A stretch of DNA of 64,000 nt from an uncultured Lentisphaerota bacterium (GTDB taxonomy: Bacteria; Verrucomicrobiota; Lentisphaeria; Oligosphaerales; CAITYL01): the NCBI GenBank assembly GCA_903921725.1, contig CAIXRA010000006.1, positions 1 through 64,000 on the forward strand. Direction: 5' to 3'. Both the position numbers and the translations under genes were made by a program. Below, piece by piece: positions 54,274 through 63,568 of this stretch; the stretch's first letter is position 1, and each line of letters begins with the position of its first letter. The notes beneath the pieces were generated by a model. The model searched no databases and was not told the origin of the DNA. It saw only the letters and a list, made by a program, of their open reading frames with translations.

Positions 54274-56673
54274 ATGAAGCCAGCACACGCCCGACGCCTC
54301 ATCCAGTCCCCCCTGCTCAACCTGCTGGCCGCCGCCGGACTGCTGGCCGCCGGCTCCTGCCGCCACGCCGCCCCCGCCGACGTCAAGGTCAAGCCGGAAA
54401 CCGACGCGGCCGCACCCGCCACGGCCGCCAAGAGCAGCCTGGTGACCGCGCCGGATGAGACGCCGCTCGGCGTGCCGCCCATCGCCACCACCGCCGACCC
54501 CTCGAAACTGCCGCTGCGCAGCCAGCCCGATGAGAAGGGAATGGCGGCGACGGAATACCCGTCACGCCTCATCCAGGATATGGCCGGAGCCGACGTTAAA
54601 AAGCCGGTGACATTCAACTTTGACGCCGCCCCCATGACCGATGTCGTCCCCGTGTTCGCCGACACCCTGCATTTCAACTACTACATCGACCCCTCCATCA
54701 AGGGCGGCATCACCCTGAAGATGGTGGACACCGAGCTCACCGGGCGCGAGGTCTGGGATCTCTTCGAACATATCCTCTGGCTCTCGGGCGCCTATGCCGA
54801 CCCGACCCCCGGCATGATCAACATCCTCCCGCTGAGCAAGATGCCGCAGTCCCGCCGGATCTTCGCCAAGCATGACCCGGTGGCCAACGTTGAGGTCGCC
54901 ATGATCCCCGTCCGCTACGGCAAAAGTGCGGAAATATCCGCCCTCCTCAAGCCGTTCATGACCGACGGCGGCGTGGTCACCGACCTCGCCCGCACCAACA
55001 CGCTGCTTCTCGTGGACTGCCCCGCGAACATGGGCAAGCTCCGCGAAATCGTTTCGCAGCTCGACGCCAAGGGCGAGGCGGGATGGCCGGTCGGCTGCCT
55101 GCCCTGCCGCAACGTGGACCCGGAAGATCTCGTCGCCGAGCTGATGTCGCTGCTCCCCGTCCTCGGCCTTCCGGCCACCGCGGAAAAGGCGGCTGTAACG
55201 GGCGGCACGACGCCGACGTCGGGGCCGAGTGCCGCCGCAACAAGCACGGGCGGAACCGGAATCAAACTCGTGCCGCTCAAGCGCCTGCAGATGGTCGTCT
55301 TCTCGGCACCCTCGCAGGATCTGCTGACCGAGGTTGAAAAATGGATCCGCGTCCTGGACGAGGACAACGCCTCCGAGAAAGAGAGCGTCTTCTTCTACAA
55401 CATCCACCACAGCACGGCCCCGCACCTTTCGGAGATGCTGGACACCTTCTTCAACACCACGACGGTCAACTCCTCGACCAGCGAGTCCGGCACCGGCTCC
55501 ACCGGCTCCTCATCCGGCTCCTCCAGCAGCGGCAGCCGCAGCGGCAGTTCCTCCACCTCCACCACCAGCACCGGGTTCAACCGCACCGGCACCAGCAGCT
55601 CGAACAACCGCACCGCCACCGCCGCGAACCGCAACAGTGCGACGGGCAGCACCGCCCAGAAAAGCGCGACCGACAAGCCAACCACCGTTTTTGACGTGCC
55701 CGCGACCGTCTACGCCGACTCCAGCCAGAACCGGCTCATCATCCGCACCACGCCCCGCACCTACACCATGCTCCGGTCGCTTCTGGAACGGCTCGACGTG
55801 CAGCCGCGGCAGGTCAAGATCCAGGCCATCATCGCCGAAATCACGCTGAACAAGAACACCGAGTTCGGATTCAATTATGCCGTGAGCAACATCGGCACCG
55901 GCCTGGCCAGCAACACCTCCGGCAACATCAACAACATCGCCAGCGGCCCCTCCCTCTACACCGCCGCCAGCGGCGCCACCCCGGCCTCGACGCTCAACAA
56001 CGCCTTCATCAGCTCCGGGGCCGCGCTCCTGCTGAAGAACAGCAGCGGCGACAAGATGGCCCTTATCCGCGCCGTCGCCGGCGAAACCAATGTCCGCGTC
56101 CTCTCCCGCCCGGAAATCGTCGCCAAAAACGACGAGCAGGCGTACATCAACGTCGGCAACCGCGTCCCCATCCTCAGCGGCACCAGTAACACGGGGACCA
56201 CCACCAACAATTCCACCACCACCGTGGCTGACATCCAGTACCAGGACACCGGCATCCAGCTCACCGTCGCCCCCCACATCACCGCCGCCAACGAGGTCAG
56301 CATGCAGATCCGCCAGCAGGTGTCCGACGCCGTGGCGAACACCTCCTCCACCATCGACTCCCCCATCATCCAGCAGCGCGATCTCCAGACCAGCCTCATC
56401 ATCCCCAACGGCGGCACCGCCATCATGGGCGGCATGATCCAGAGCAAGGACGACGATGGCCACTCCGGCATCCCCTTCCTCAAGGACATCCCCTGGCTCG
56501 GCGCACTCTTCCGCACCAACGCCACCATCCGCAACCGCACCGAACTGCTGGTGCTCATCTCCGTCGAGGTGATCGACCAAAATTCCGACGCGGACGCACT
56601 CGCCAACCGCTATCAGGCCGCGCTCCGGGAGGTCAAAGAAAAATCCGCCGCCCCGAAGATCCCCGCCCAGTGA
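54274..56673 (+). CDS. gspD: Type II secretion secretin GspD
   Basis: This is the outer-membrane secretin, about 799 residues from ATG 54274, or 814 from ATG 54229. The later start gives a compact signal peptide ending in GLLAAGSC, so it is probably lipidated. An N0 domain (TFNFDAAPMTDVVPVFADTL) and N1-N3 modules follow. The N3 region is interrupted by a Ser/Thr/Gly-rich stretch (55465-55680). The secretin core has VKIQAIIAEITLNKNTEFGF, VRVLSRPEIVAKNDEQA, VGNRVPILSG, YQDTGIQLTVAPHI and IPFLKDIPWLGALFR. It lies between gspC and gspE in the plus-strand operon. Confidence 0.93.
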   Translation: MKPAHARRLIQSPLLNLLAAAGLLAAGSCRHAAPADVKVKPETDAAAPATAAKSSLVTAPDETPLGVPPIATTADPSKLPLRSQPDEKGMAATEYPSRLIQDMAGADVKKPVTFNFDAAPMTDVVPVFADTLHFNYYIDPSIKGGITLKMVDTELTGREVWDLFEHILWLSGAYADPTPGMINILPLSKMPQSRRIFAKHDPVANVEVAMIPVRYGKSAEISALLKPFMTDGGVVTDLARTNTLLLVDCPANMGKLREIVSQLDAKGEAGWPVGCLPCRNVDPEDLVAELMSLLPVLGLPATAEKAAVTGGTTPTSGPSAAATSTGGTGIKLVPLKRLQMVVFSAPSQDLLTEVEKWIRVLDEDNASEKESVFFYNIHHSTAPHLSEMLDTFFNTTTVNSSTSESGTGSTGSSSGSSSSGSRSGSSSTSTTSTGFNRTGTSSSNNRTATAANRNSATGSTAQKSATDKPTTVFDVPATVYADSSQNRLIIRTTPRTYTMLRSLLERLDVQPRQVKIQAIIAEITLNKNTEFGFNYAVSNIGTGLASNTSGNINNIASGPSLYTAASGATPASTLNNAFISSGAALLLKNSSGDKMALIRAVAGETNVRVLSRPEIVAKNDEQAYINVGNRVPILSGTSNTGTTTNNSTTTVADIQYQDTGIQLTVAPHITAANEVSMQIRQQVSDAVANTSSTIDSPIIQQRDLQTSLIIPNGGTAIMGGMIQSKDDDGHSGIPFLKDIPWLGALFRTNATIRNRTELLVLISVEVIDQNSDADALANRYQAALREVKEKSAAPKIPAQ

Positions 56674-56708
56674 CACCGACCCGCTCCATTCCGGAACAAA
56701 ACCGCGCC

Positions 56709-58400
56709 ATGAACGACGAAACAATCATCAAAAAGAACGACGACGCCCCCCCGGCCGCGCTCCGCAACAAGAGCGACGCGGAAATCGCCGCCGCCGTCCA
56801 GGAAATCCTGCGGCGTGACGCCGGCCCCGCCGGAGCCTCGACGCCCGACACGGCCGCCCCGCCCCCCGCGCCGATGGAGGAGTGGAACCTCGTCAACAGC
56901 GGGCGCCTCTCCGAGGCCGACCTGCTCAAGACCTATGCCGAAATCTCCGGACTCGCCGCCGCGGACGAGGAGCAGTACGCCCATCCCGAACAGTTCCCCG
57001 ACGTGACCTATGACTACCTCCTCCACCGGAACTGCCTGCCGCTGGCCTGGGACGAGAACAGCATTACCCTCGCCGTCACCGCGCCCTACCGCCTCGGCAC
57101 CCTCCAGGTCCAGTGGTTCTCCCTGTTCCACCGCCGGGCCGTCTTCGTCCTGGCGCGCCAGAGCTGGATTGAGCGCCTGCTTACCGCCGTCTATGACAAG
57201 AACCTCGCCGACAGCACCCTCGGTGCCGACGGCGACGCCAGCGAGGCGGCCCTCCGCGACCTCGCCCGCGAGGCCCCCATCGTCCGCCTCGTCAACGACG
57301 CCTTCACCCGCGCCGTCGAAATGGGCGCCAGCGACATCCATGTCGAACCCTCCGAGGAACTGCTCGCCATCCGCTACCGCATCGACGGCCTGCTCCAGAC
57401 CGTCCTCACACCCCCCAAGGCCCACTACAACGCCATCTCCTCCCGCATCAAGCTCCTCGCCGGCATGAACATCGCCGAACGCCGCCTGCCCCAGGACGGC
57501 CGCATCGACATGCAGATCGGACGCACCCAGCTCGACATCCGCGTCAGCACCGTCCCCTCCATGCACGGCGAAAGCATCGTCCTGCGACTCCTCCAGAAGG
57601 ACGTCTCCATCTTCGACCTCGACCGCCTCGGCCTCGACGCCCAGACGAAGAAGCAGTTCACCGACATCGTCGCCATGCCCCACGGCATGTTCCTCGTCGT
57701 CGGCCCCACCGGCTCCGGCAAGACCACCACCCTCTACTGCGTGATGAAGATCCTCAACGCCGAGGACACCAAGATCATCACCCTCGAGGACCCCGTCGAA
57801 TACCAGATGCCCGGCCTCACCCAGATCCAGGTCCGCTCCCAGATCGGCCTCACCTTCGCCAGCGGCCTCCGCGCCATCGTCCGCCAGGACCCCGACATCA
57901 TCCTCGTCGGCGAAATCCGCGACCGCGAAACCGCCGAAATCGCCATCCACGCCGCGCTCACCGGCCATCTCGTGCTCAGCACCCTCCACACCAACGACGC
58001 CCCCGGCGCCATCAGCCGCCTCCTCGACATGGGCGTCGAGGGGTTCCTCATGTCCTCCTCCCTCCTCGGCGTCCTCTCCCAGCGCCTCGTGCGCCGCATC
58101 TGCCCCGAATGCCGCGGCGCCGCGCACCAGCCCGACGCCGACGCCCCCGACGGCACCCGCCGCTGCCGGAACTGCTCCGGCTCCGGCTTCCGCGGCCGCG
58201 TCGGCATCTACGAACTGATGGTCGTCAACGACGAAATCCGCCACGCCATCAACGCCCACAAGGACACCTCGGAAATCGCCGCCATCGCCCGCCGCAACGG
58301 CATGCGCACCCTGCGCGAGGACGGCGCCAACAAGGTCCGTGAAGGAATCACCACCCCCGCCGAAGTCGCCCGCGTCTGCCAGCTCGACTTCGCCGACTGA
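56709..58400 (+). CDS. gspE: Type II secretion ATPase GspE
   Basis: GspE is the cytoplasmic motor of the secretion system, 563 residues from ATG 56709. A GTG at 56670 overlaps the gspD stop and is an alternative start. It has an N1E-like domain, ASDIHVEPSEE, an arginine-finger region (NIAERRLPQDGRIDM), Walker A (GPTGSGKTTTLYC near 332), the Asp box (ITLEDPVEYQMPGL), Walker B (DPDIILVGEIRDRETAEIA), the His box (TGHLVLSTLHTNDA) and a zinc-type four-cysteine motif (CPECRG, CRNCSGSGF). It is the last gene of the plus-strand set. No prepilin peptidase gene is present in the window. Confidence 0.96.
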   Translation: MNDETIIKKNDDAPPAALRNKSDAEIAAAVQEILRRDAGPAGASTPDTAAPPPAPMEEWNLVNSGRLSEADLLKTYAEISGLAAADEEQYAHPEQFPDVTYDYLLHRNCLPLAWDENSITLAVTAPYRLGTLQVQWFSLFHRRAVFVLARQSWIERLLTAVYDKNLADSTLGADGDASEAALRDLAREAPIVRLVNDAFTRAVEMGASDIHVEPSEELLAIRYRIDGLLQTVLTPPKAHYNAISSRIKLLAGMNIAERRLPQDGRIDMQIGRTQLDIRVSTVPSMHGESIVLRLLQKDVSIFDLDRLGLDAQTKKQFTDIVAMPHGMFLVVGPTGSGKTTTLYCVMKILNAEDTKIITLEDPVEYQMPGLTQIQVRSQIGLTFASGLRAIVRQDPDIILVGEIRDRETAEIAIHAALTGHLVLSTLHTNDAPGAISRLLDMGVEGFLMSSSLLGVLSQRLVRRICPECRGAAHQPDADAPDGTRRCRNCSGSGFRGRVGIYELMVVNDEIRHAINAHKDTSEIAAIARRNGMRTLREDGANKVREGITTPAEVARVCQLDFAD

Positions 58401-58745
58401 ACCGGTGGCGTTTCGTGTTTCGGGTTGCCTGTTGCGTGTTCAAACAAGGGACACGAAACATGCAAGGAACCGGCACCGGGCTGGATCTCTCCGTCCCCAA
58501 CACGGGAGCGTGGGCGTCCCGCCCGCTTTCGGCGGACATCTTGTCCGACGCACAGTGGAGTTCCGGACGGGACGCCCGGTCAAAGCCTGCAGGATGCCGG
58601 CGCTCCCGTCCTGCAACCGCCTAAAGGCGGAACTGCAAACGAACCGCTCCAACCTCGGTGAGAGTTGAACGTTCCCCCGCCCTTTGCGCCTTCGCGCCTT
58701 TGCGTTTCAATTTCATGTCCGGGGCGGGACGCCCGCGCAGCCGCG
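58401..58745. other. Repeat-filled intergenic region after gspE
   Basis: About 345 bp between gspE and the convergent fumarase gene. It begins with a TTTCGTGTTTCGGG / GGACACGAAAC inverted pair (58410-58460). It then holds a GGCGTCCCGCCC palindrome (58503-58609), a CTTTGCGCCTTCGCGCC stretch (58683-58705) and a final GGGGCGGGACGCCCGCG fragment. No gene or clear terminator was recognised. Confidence 0.6.
58503..58609. repeat. GC-rich palindromic repeat, GGCGTCCCGCCC family
   Basis: Outer arms ACGGGAGCG and CGCTCCCGT bracket inner arms GGGCGTCCCGCCCG and CGGACGGGACGCCCGG. The spacer contains GGCGGACATCTTGTCCGACG, itself partly palindromic. The core matches the blocks at 1551, 1871 and 5949, but the spacer is different and longer. 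Confidence 0.65.
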
Positions 58746-60353
58746 TTACTTCGGGCAGTAGAGGTTGCCGCCCTTGTCGTCGCAGATGATGAAGGCGGAG
58801 AGCCCCTTGACCGTGATCCGGCGCACGGCCTCCATGCCAAGCTCCTCGAAATCCACGATCTCGGACGAGGTGATGTGCTGCGCCACGGCCGCCGCCGCGC
58901 CGCCGATGGTGCCGAGGTAGAAGCCGCCGTGCTTCCGGCAGGAATCGGTCACCGACTCCGCGCGGTTCCCCTTCGCCAGCATGACCAGCGAGGCACCCTG
59001 CGCCATGAAGCCGTCCACATACGGATCCATCCGCTGCGCCGTGGTCGGGCCGAAGCTGCCGGACGGCATCCCCGGCGGCGTCTTCGCGGGCCCGGCGTAG
59101 TACACCGGATGCCGCTTCATATACTCCGGCATCGGTTTTCCCTCATCCAGCAGCGCCTGGATCCGGGCATGCGCGACGTCGCGCGCCACGATCAGCGTGC
59201 CGGTCAGGTTCACCTGCGTGCCGACCGGGTGTTTCGCGAGTTCCGCGCGGAGCTCCGCCATCGGCCGGTCCAGCTCCAGCTCGACGGCCGCCCGGCCCGC
59301 CAGCGCGTTCAGCTTCGGCAGGAAACGCTCCGGATTGCGGTCGAGCTTCTCCAGCAGCACGCCGTCGCGCGTGACGCGGCCGCGGATGTTGCGGTGCGCG
59401 CTGCACGAGGCGCCGATGCCGATGAAGCACGACGCCGCATGCCGCGGCATCCGCACCACGCGCACGTCCAGCGCGAACCATTTGCCGCCGAACTGCGCGC
59501 CGAGCCCGAAGCCGCGGCAGATCGCGGCCACCTCGGCCTCCATCGCGGGATCGCGGAAGGCGCGCCCGGAACCGTCGCCACTGGTCGGAAGTCCGTCCAG
59601 CCAGCCGGCGGACGCCAGCTTGAGCGTCTTCAGGTTCTTCTCCGGCGAGGTGCCGCCGATGACGATCGCCAGGTGGTACGGCGGGCAGGCGCTAACCCCG
59701 AGCTTCGGGATGTTCGCCTTCAGAAACTCCCGCAGCTTCTCCGGCGCCAGCACGGCGGGGGTTTCGGGGAAGAGGAAGGTCTTGTTCGCCGAACCGCCGC
59801 CCTTGGCGAGGAAGAGGAAGTCATAGGCGTCGCCGCGCGCGGCCTCCAAGTCGATCTGCGCCGGCAGGTTCGTGCCGGTGTTCACGTCGCGGAAGAGGTC
59901 GACGGGCGCGACCTGCGAATAGCGCAGGTTCCGCTCCTGATAGGTCTGGTAGACGCCGCGGGAGAGCGCCTCCTCGTCGTTGCCGTCGGTCATCACGCGG
60001 TGCCCGCGCCAGCCGAGGATCGTCGCCGTGCCGGTGTCCTGGCAGGCCGGCAGCACGCCGGCGGCGCTGATCACGGCGTTCTTCAGCAGCGAGGCCGCCA
60101 CGAAGCGGTCGTTGTCCGACGCCTCCGGGTCGTCAAGAATCGCCGCCCACTGCTCGAGATGCTTCGCGCGGAAGAGGAATGCGGTGTCCGCAAATGCTTC
60201 GCGCGAAAGACGTTCCAGAGCCGCTCCCTCGACGTGCAAAAGCTCCTGCCCCAGATGCCGGTGCACCGCCACATGCCCCGGCGTCAGCAGCCGGTACTCC
60301 GTGCGGTCGTCGCCCAGTTGGAATAGCTTCGTGTAAACAAACGGCTTCGTCAT
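58746..60353 (-). CDS. Class I fumarate hydratase family (fumarase or mesaconase)
   Basis: This iron-sulfur hydro-lyase of 535 residues adds water to fumarate or, in related enzymes, to mesaconate giving (S)-citramalate. The fused alpha and beta halves are both present. The three cluster cysteines are visible in LPACQDTGTATI, LGVSACPPYHLAIVIGG and GASCSAHRN, and a KGGGSANKTFLF segment and the C-terminal PSGSFGPTTAQRMDPYV are conserved. ATG 60353 follows AAAAGGAGAA. It is the last of five minus-strand genes that start with methylaspartate ammonia-lyase, whose product is mesaconate. A mesaconase role is therefore attractive, but sequence alone does not separate it from fumarase. Confidence 0.9.
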   Translation of the reverse strand: MTKPFVYTKLFQLGDDRTEYRLLTPGHVAVHRHLGQELLHVEGAALERLSREAFADTAFLFRAKHLEQWAAILDDPEASDNDRFVAASLLKNAVISAAGVLPACQDTGTATILGWRGHRVMTDGNDEEALSRGVYQTYQERNLRYSQVAPVDLFRDVNTGTNLPAQIDLEAARGDAYDFLFLAKGGGSANKTFLFPETPAVLAPEKLREFLKANIPKLGVSACPPYHLAIVIGGTSPEKNLKTLKLASAGWLDGLPTSGDGSGRAFRDPAMEAEVAAICRGFGLGAQFGGKWFALDVRVVRMPRHAASCFIGIGASCSAHRNIRGRVTRDGVLLEKLDRNPERFLPKLNALAGRAAVELELDRPMAELRAELAKHPVGTQVNLTGTLIVARDVAHARIQALLDEGKPMPEYMKRHPVYYAGPAKTPPGMPSGSFGPTTAQRMDPYVDGFMAQGASLVMLAKGNRAESVTDSCRKHGGFYLGTIGGAAAAVAQHITSSEIVDFEELGMEAVRRITVKGLSAFIICDDKGGNLYCPK

Positions 60354-60399
60354 CCTGAAATTCTCCTTTTAAATGCCAGCGGGAAAAGGCGTGGAGTCA

Positions 60400-60552
60400 T
60401 TTGGAGTGCGGCAATACGTGCATCCGTTTGCCGCTTTTGATTCGCGCGGAGCGCCAGTGTTTGTGTTTCCGTTGCCGACAGATGTGTTGATGATGGCGGC
60501 TCCGCCTTGGCTGGGAAGCGGCAAACGGATGCACGTATTGCCGCACTCCAAA
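60400..60552. repeat. Long hairpin element, copy 3 (153 bp)
   Basis: Two perfectly complementary 37-nt arms (60400-60436 and 60516-60552) contain TTTGGAGTGCGGCAATACG, then TGCATCCGTTTGCCGCTT. They enclose 79 bp with the same CGCGCGGAGCGC and GGCGGCTCCGCC segments as the other copies. Relative to copy 2 both arms carry the same A-to-C change (AATAAG to AATACG), so pairing is kept. It lies between the fumarase and P-loop genes. The CGTGGAG flank on the left is also seen beside copy 1. Confidence 0.85.
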
Positions 60553-60576
60553 ACCAGCCCGTCATGTATCCCCCCC

Positions 60577-61560
60577 TCACAGCACCGCCTCGGTCAGCTC
60601 CTCGAATCCGGCGTGCCCCTCGCGCTTGCCGACCACGCCGATCAGCAGGTACTCGTGCGAGATCGGGTTGTAGCGCAGCTCGTGGAGCAGGCGGAAATTC
60701 TCGATGCGCCCGGTGGACTTCACATGCGTCCGGGTGCCGGTGCAGTAGATCAGCCCCTCGCCGATGCGCATCAGATCCTCCCCGGCAATCTCCACCGGCA
60801 GGTCGCACCGGATCAGCTCGTTCACCTTCGCCTCCAGCTCCGCCACATCGAACTCCGGCTTCTCGTGTTCGGGGAAATTGATCACGAACCCGTGCTTCAC
60901 GTCCGAGTGCAGCAGCCGCTTCTTGTAATGGTAGTCGTGCTCCAGCACGTAGCCGGTCAGATCCTCCGCCGTATGCGCCATCAGCCGGTACTTGATCGTG
61001 CGGTCCACCACCTTCTTGATGGCGCCGGGGAACGGGCCGAACACGGTCGGGCGCGCGACGATGACCTCCTCACCGATGCCGAACAGCACCTGCGCATTGC
61101 AGGTCAGCGCCTCGTGGATGAGGTCGAAATGCTCGACCACCACCCGCCGGCCGTGGGAGACTGCGCGGTGGATTGCCTCGGCGATCTGCCAGCGCTGCTT
61201 GAACGCCAGTTCGTAGCGGATGTCGACATGGAAGGTGTGCCCGCTGAAGCAGTCCGCCGGATCGAAGCTGTAGAGCCGCGACGGCGTGTGGTTGATGCTG
61301 CGGTCGTCGTTGGTCAGCTCCAGCCCGGAGAAGAGGCCGCGGATGAGGATGGACTTGCCGCCGCCCTCGGCGCCGATGACGCCGATCAAGAGGTCGGTCG
61401 GGTACAGGTAGCGCTCCGCCAGCTTGCTCGCCAGCGCGTACATCCGCAGCCGGCCGCGCGGCGCGTGGTACACCGAATAGATAAGCGTGTCGCCGCCCCC
61501 GCCGATGCCGGGGAGCTGCTCGTAGATCATCCGCTTGTCATGCGCCGTGCTCATGTGCAT
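60577..61560 (-). CDS. P-loop protein of unknown function in a methylaspartate-type cluster
   Basis: The 327-residue cytoplasmic protein has a Walker A motif (LIGVIGAEGGGKSILIRGLF near residue 60) and a central RRVVVEHFDLIHEALTCNAQ segment that could hold a Walker B-like acidic residue. Its C-terminal domain (LPVEIAGEDLMRIGEGLIYC, TGRIENFRLLHELRY) is of a kind that, as far as can be recalled, is annotated in databases as an alanyl-tRNA-synthetase additional domain. No synthetase core is present. The start at 61560 (or 61554) follows a run of Gs. It lies 56 bp after the DUF4387 gene. A role in assembling or activating a cluster enzyme is possible but unproven. Confidence 0.7.
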   Translation of the reverse strand: MHMSTAHDKRMIYEQLPGIGGGGDTLIYSVYHAPRGRLRMYALASKLAERYLYPTDLLIGVIGAEGGGKSILIRGLFSGLELTNDDRSINHTPSRLYSFDPADCFSGHTFHVDIRYELAFKQRWQIAEAIHRAVSHGRRVVVEHFDLIHEALTCNAQVLFGIGEEVIVARPTVFGPFPGAIKKVVDRTIKYRLMAHTAEDLTGYVLEHDYHYKKRLLHSDVKHGFVINFPEHEKPEFDVAELEAKVNELIRCDLPVEIAGEDLMRIGEGLIYCTGTRTHVKSTGRIENFRLLHELRYNPISHEYLLIGVVGKREGHAGFEELTEAVL

Positions 61561-61616
61561 CCCCCCCCGCCGTCCAACATGCAGCCAATATACCCGCCGT
61601 TCCAGCCCCCGGCGCA

Positions 61617-61934
61617 TCACGCCTCAAACTCGAACGCCATCAGCGGCGCGTGCTGCTGGGCGCCGTAGATGTCGGAGTCGCCCGGCGCGCCGGAGGGCAG
61701 CGGACGGCGCAGGGTCATCTTCACCGCGTTCGCCGGCTCGAAGTAGAGGATTTTCAGGATGTACGATTCCGGCACGCCGTAGAGCCCCGCGACCAGCTTC
61801 GGCGTCAGTACGCCGAGCGCCCGGAACGCGTCGAACTCGGCGCGTGACTTGAACATCACGTCCAGCGTCAGTTCGAACGGCCCAGAATTCTTCGAGCGGA
61901 TCACCCGGGCGATGTCGGTGAGTTTGGTTTTCAT
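61617..61934 (-). CDS. DUF4387 family small protein
   Basis: The 105-residue protein matches what is known of the DUF4387 family in length and pattern (DIARVIRSKNSGPFELTLDV, ESYILKILYFEPANAVKMTL, GDSDIYGAQQHAPLMAFEF). Such proteins usually accompany an AtuA-like partner, as here, and are thought to work with it on a CoA thioester or acid substrate; the reaction is not established. ATG 61934 follows GAGGAAA. It lies 248 bp after the AtuA-like gene, with a palindromic repeat between them. Confidence 0.85.
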   Translation of the reverse strand: MKTKLTDIARVIRSKNSGPFELTLDVMFKSRAEFDAFRALGVLTPKLVAGLYGVPESYILKILYFEPANAVKMTLRRPLPSGAPGDSDIYGAQQHAPLMAFEFEA

Positions 61935-61963
61935 GGGGGTTTCCTCTTGTCGGACGGATAATG

Positions 61964-62168
61964 GCCTGCGCCCTGAAAGGGCATTGTATGACAGCCCAGG
62001 GCAACGCCCTGGGAACAACGGGTCAATGTTTTGCGCCCTGAAGGGGCAATGGATAAACCGGCCTGCGCTGCCCTCTCCCTCCACTGCCCATTCAGGGCGT
62101 AATCTTTCCCGCACCATTTCCCAGGGCGTTGCCCTGGGCTGCCATCTACTGCCCCGATGGGGCGAAAT
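61964..62168. repeat. Nested palindromic intergenic element
   Basis: Two inverted copies of CCCAGGGCAACGCCCTGGG (61995-62013 and 62120-62138) are themselves palindromic. They sit inside larger arms that begin GCGCCCTGAAAGGGC and end GCCCCGATGGGGCG. A second inner pair (GCGCCCTGAAGGGGCA / TGCCCATTCAGGGCG) lies between them. It fills nearly the whole gap between the AtuA-like and DUF4387 genes and has no coding capacity. Confidence 0.85.
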
Positions 62169-62182
62169 CGCAAAAACTCACG

Positions 62183-63547
62183 TCACCCCAGCTCCTCCAC
62201 CGTCACCGGGAAAAGCGCAGTCGGGCTGGCCTCCATCAGGTGGTAGATGCCGAACTCGAAGAGCTTGCCGAGCGGCATGTCCGACGGCGAAAACGGGAAC
62301 GCCAGGTTCCCGGCCGTCGAGATACGCCCCGGGTAGCCGTAGTGCAGCAGCGTCGAGCGGAAGATGCCGCAGAGCGAGTCCGCCTCGGCCTGCGTCGGCG
62401 CCACCGCCTCGATGACGATGCACAGCTCGTGCGCCGCGGTCGTCTTCAGCGGCTCCAGCGCGCCCATCACGCCGTTCTTGCCATACACATGCGCGAAGAT
62501 CTTCCCGCCGACCTTCTCGTCCTTCAGGATGCGGTCCACCTGCCCCTGCACGGTTTCCAGGATCGGACCGATCTGCCCGATCATCACCGGATCACGCGTC
62601 CCGGCGATGCACGCCGTGCGGTACCCCGTGCAGCGCGCGCCCTCGAGCTTGAGCATGTACGACGGCGTCGGCACGAAGCGCGTGCCCTTCACCTCGACGC
62701 GGCCGCCCGGCAGCTCCGTGAAGCTGCACTGCTCGAGGTTCAGCTCGCCGCCCGGGCCCGGCAGGTGCCAGGGATCCGACTTCTCATACAGCGTGTGCGC
62801 CGCGGCGGATTCCACGGTGAACTTGCGCACCGGGTTCAGCGCCTCCAGGATGAACGAGTCCTCCGTGAGCGTGCCCATCGCACAGTCCGCGCCGGAGCCC
62901 GGCGTCGCCGCGATCGCCGCGCATTCCAGGATCTTGCCGAGGTGCACCGCCAGCCCCTCGGGATAGCCCTCGATCAGCGCCAGCGCCGCGAACACCGCCG
63001 GGTCGTAGCAGCGCCCGGCGACCACCACCTGGCAGCCGAGCTTCAGCGCCTCCATCAGCGGCTCCGGCCCCATCTGCGCCACGATGTGCGTGCAGTCGGC
63101 GACCACCGCCTCGGTCAGCGGCGGCACCTGGTCCATCGGCTTGATCTTGCCGCCGCGCAGCGCCGCGAGGACCGTCTCCTTGGAAACATCGGCCGGGATC
63201 ACGCCCAGCTTGAACGAGAGCTTCTCCTCGCGGGCGATTTCGCGCACGATCTCCAGGCACCAGTCGAGGTGCGGCCGCGCGCCGGCGCCGCCGGCCGAAC
63301 CGACCACCACGGGGATGTTGCTCTGCACGCCGGCGCGGATCATGTAGCGCAGGTCGCGCTTCACGCACGAACGGTCGGTGAATGACTTGCCGCTGCCGAG
63401 GTAGTACGGCCCCGGATCGGTCGAACCGGCGTCCACCGCGATCAGGTGCGGCTTCCTCGCCATGCCGCGTTCGAACGACTCCAGCGGATAGCCGTACCCG
63501 AGGATCGCCGTCGTCGAGAGGATGCGGAATTCTTTTTTTGCGCTCAT
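62183..63547 (-). CDS. AtuA-like (DUF1446) protein
   Basis: The 454-residue protein belongs to the acyclic terpene utilisation AtuA/DUF1446 family. It shows AVDAGSTDPGPYYLGSGKSF, VVVGSAGGAGARPHLDW, VVAGRCYDPAVFAALALIEG and KILECAAIAATPGSG, all typical of the family. Biochemistry is poorly known. Members pair with DUF4387 proteins, as here, and occur near methylaspartate-pathway genes in other bacteria. ATG 63547 follows AAGGAAAAAA. It lies downstream of methylaspartate ammonia-lyase, separated by a decamer tandem repeat. It may act on a C5 dicarboxylate or its CoA ester; this is inference. Confidence 0.88.
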   Translation of the reverse strand: MSAKKEFRILSTTAILGYGYPLESFERGMARKPHLIAVDAGSTDPGPYYLGSGKSFTDRSCVKRDLRYMIRAGVQSNIPVVVGSAGGAGARPHLDWCLEIVREIAREEKLSFKLGVIPADVSKETVLAALRGGKIKPMDQVPPLTEAVVADCTHIVAQMGPEPLMEALKLGCQVVVAGRCYDPAVFAALALIEGYPEGLAVHLGKILECAAIAATPGSGADCAMGTLTEDSFILEALNPVRKFTVESAAAHTLYEKSDPWHLPGPGGELNLEQCSFTELPGGRVEVKGTRFVPTPSYMLKLEGARCTGYRTACIAGTRDPVMIGQIGPILETVQGQVDRILKDEKVGGKIFAHVYGKNGVMGALEPLKTTAAHELCIVIEAVAPTQAEADSLCGIFRSTLLHYGYPGRISTAGNLAFPFSPSDMPLGKLFEFGIYHLMEASPTALFPVTVEELG

Positions 63548-63568
63548 CTGTTTTTTCCTTGCAGTGAA

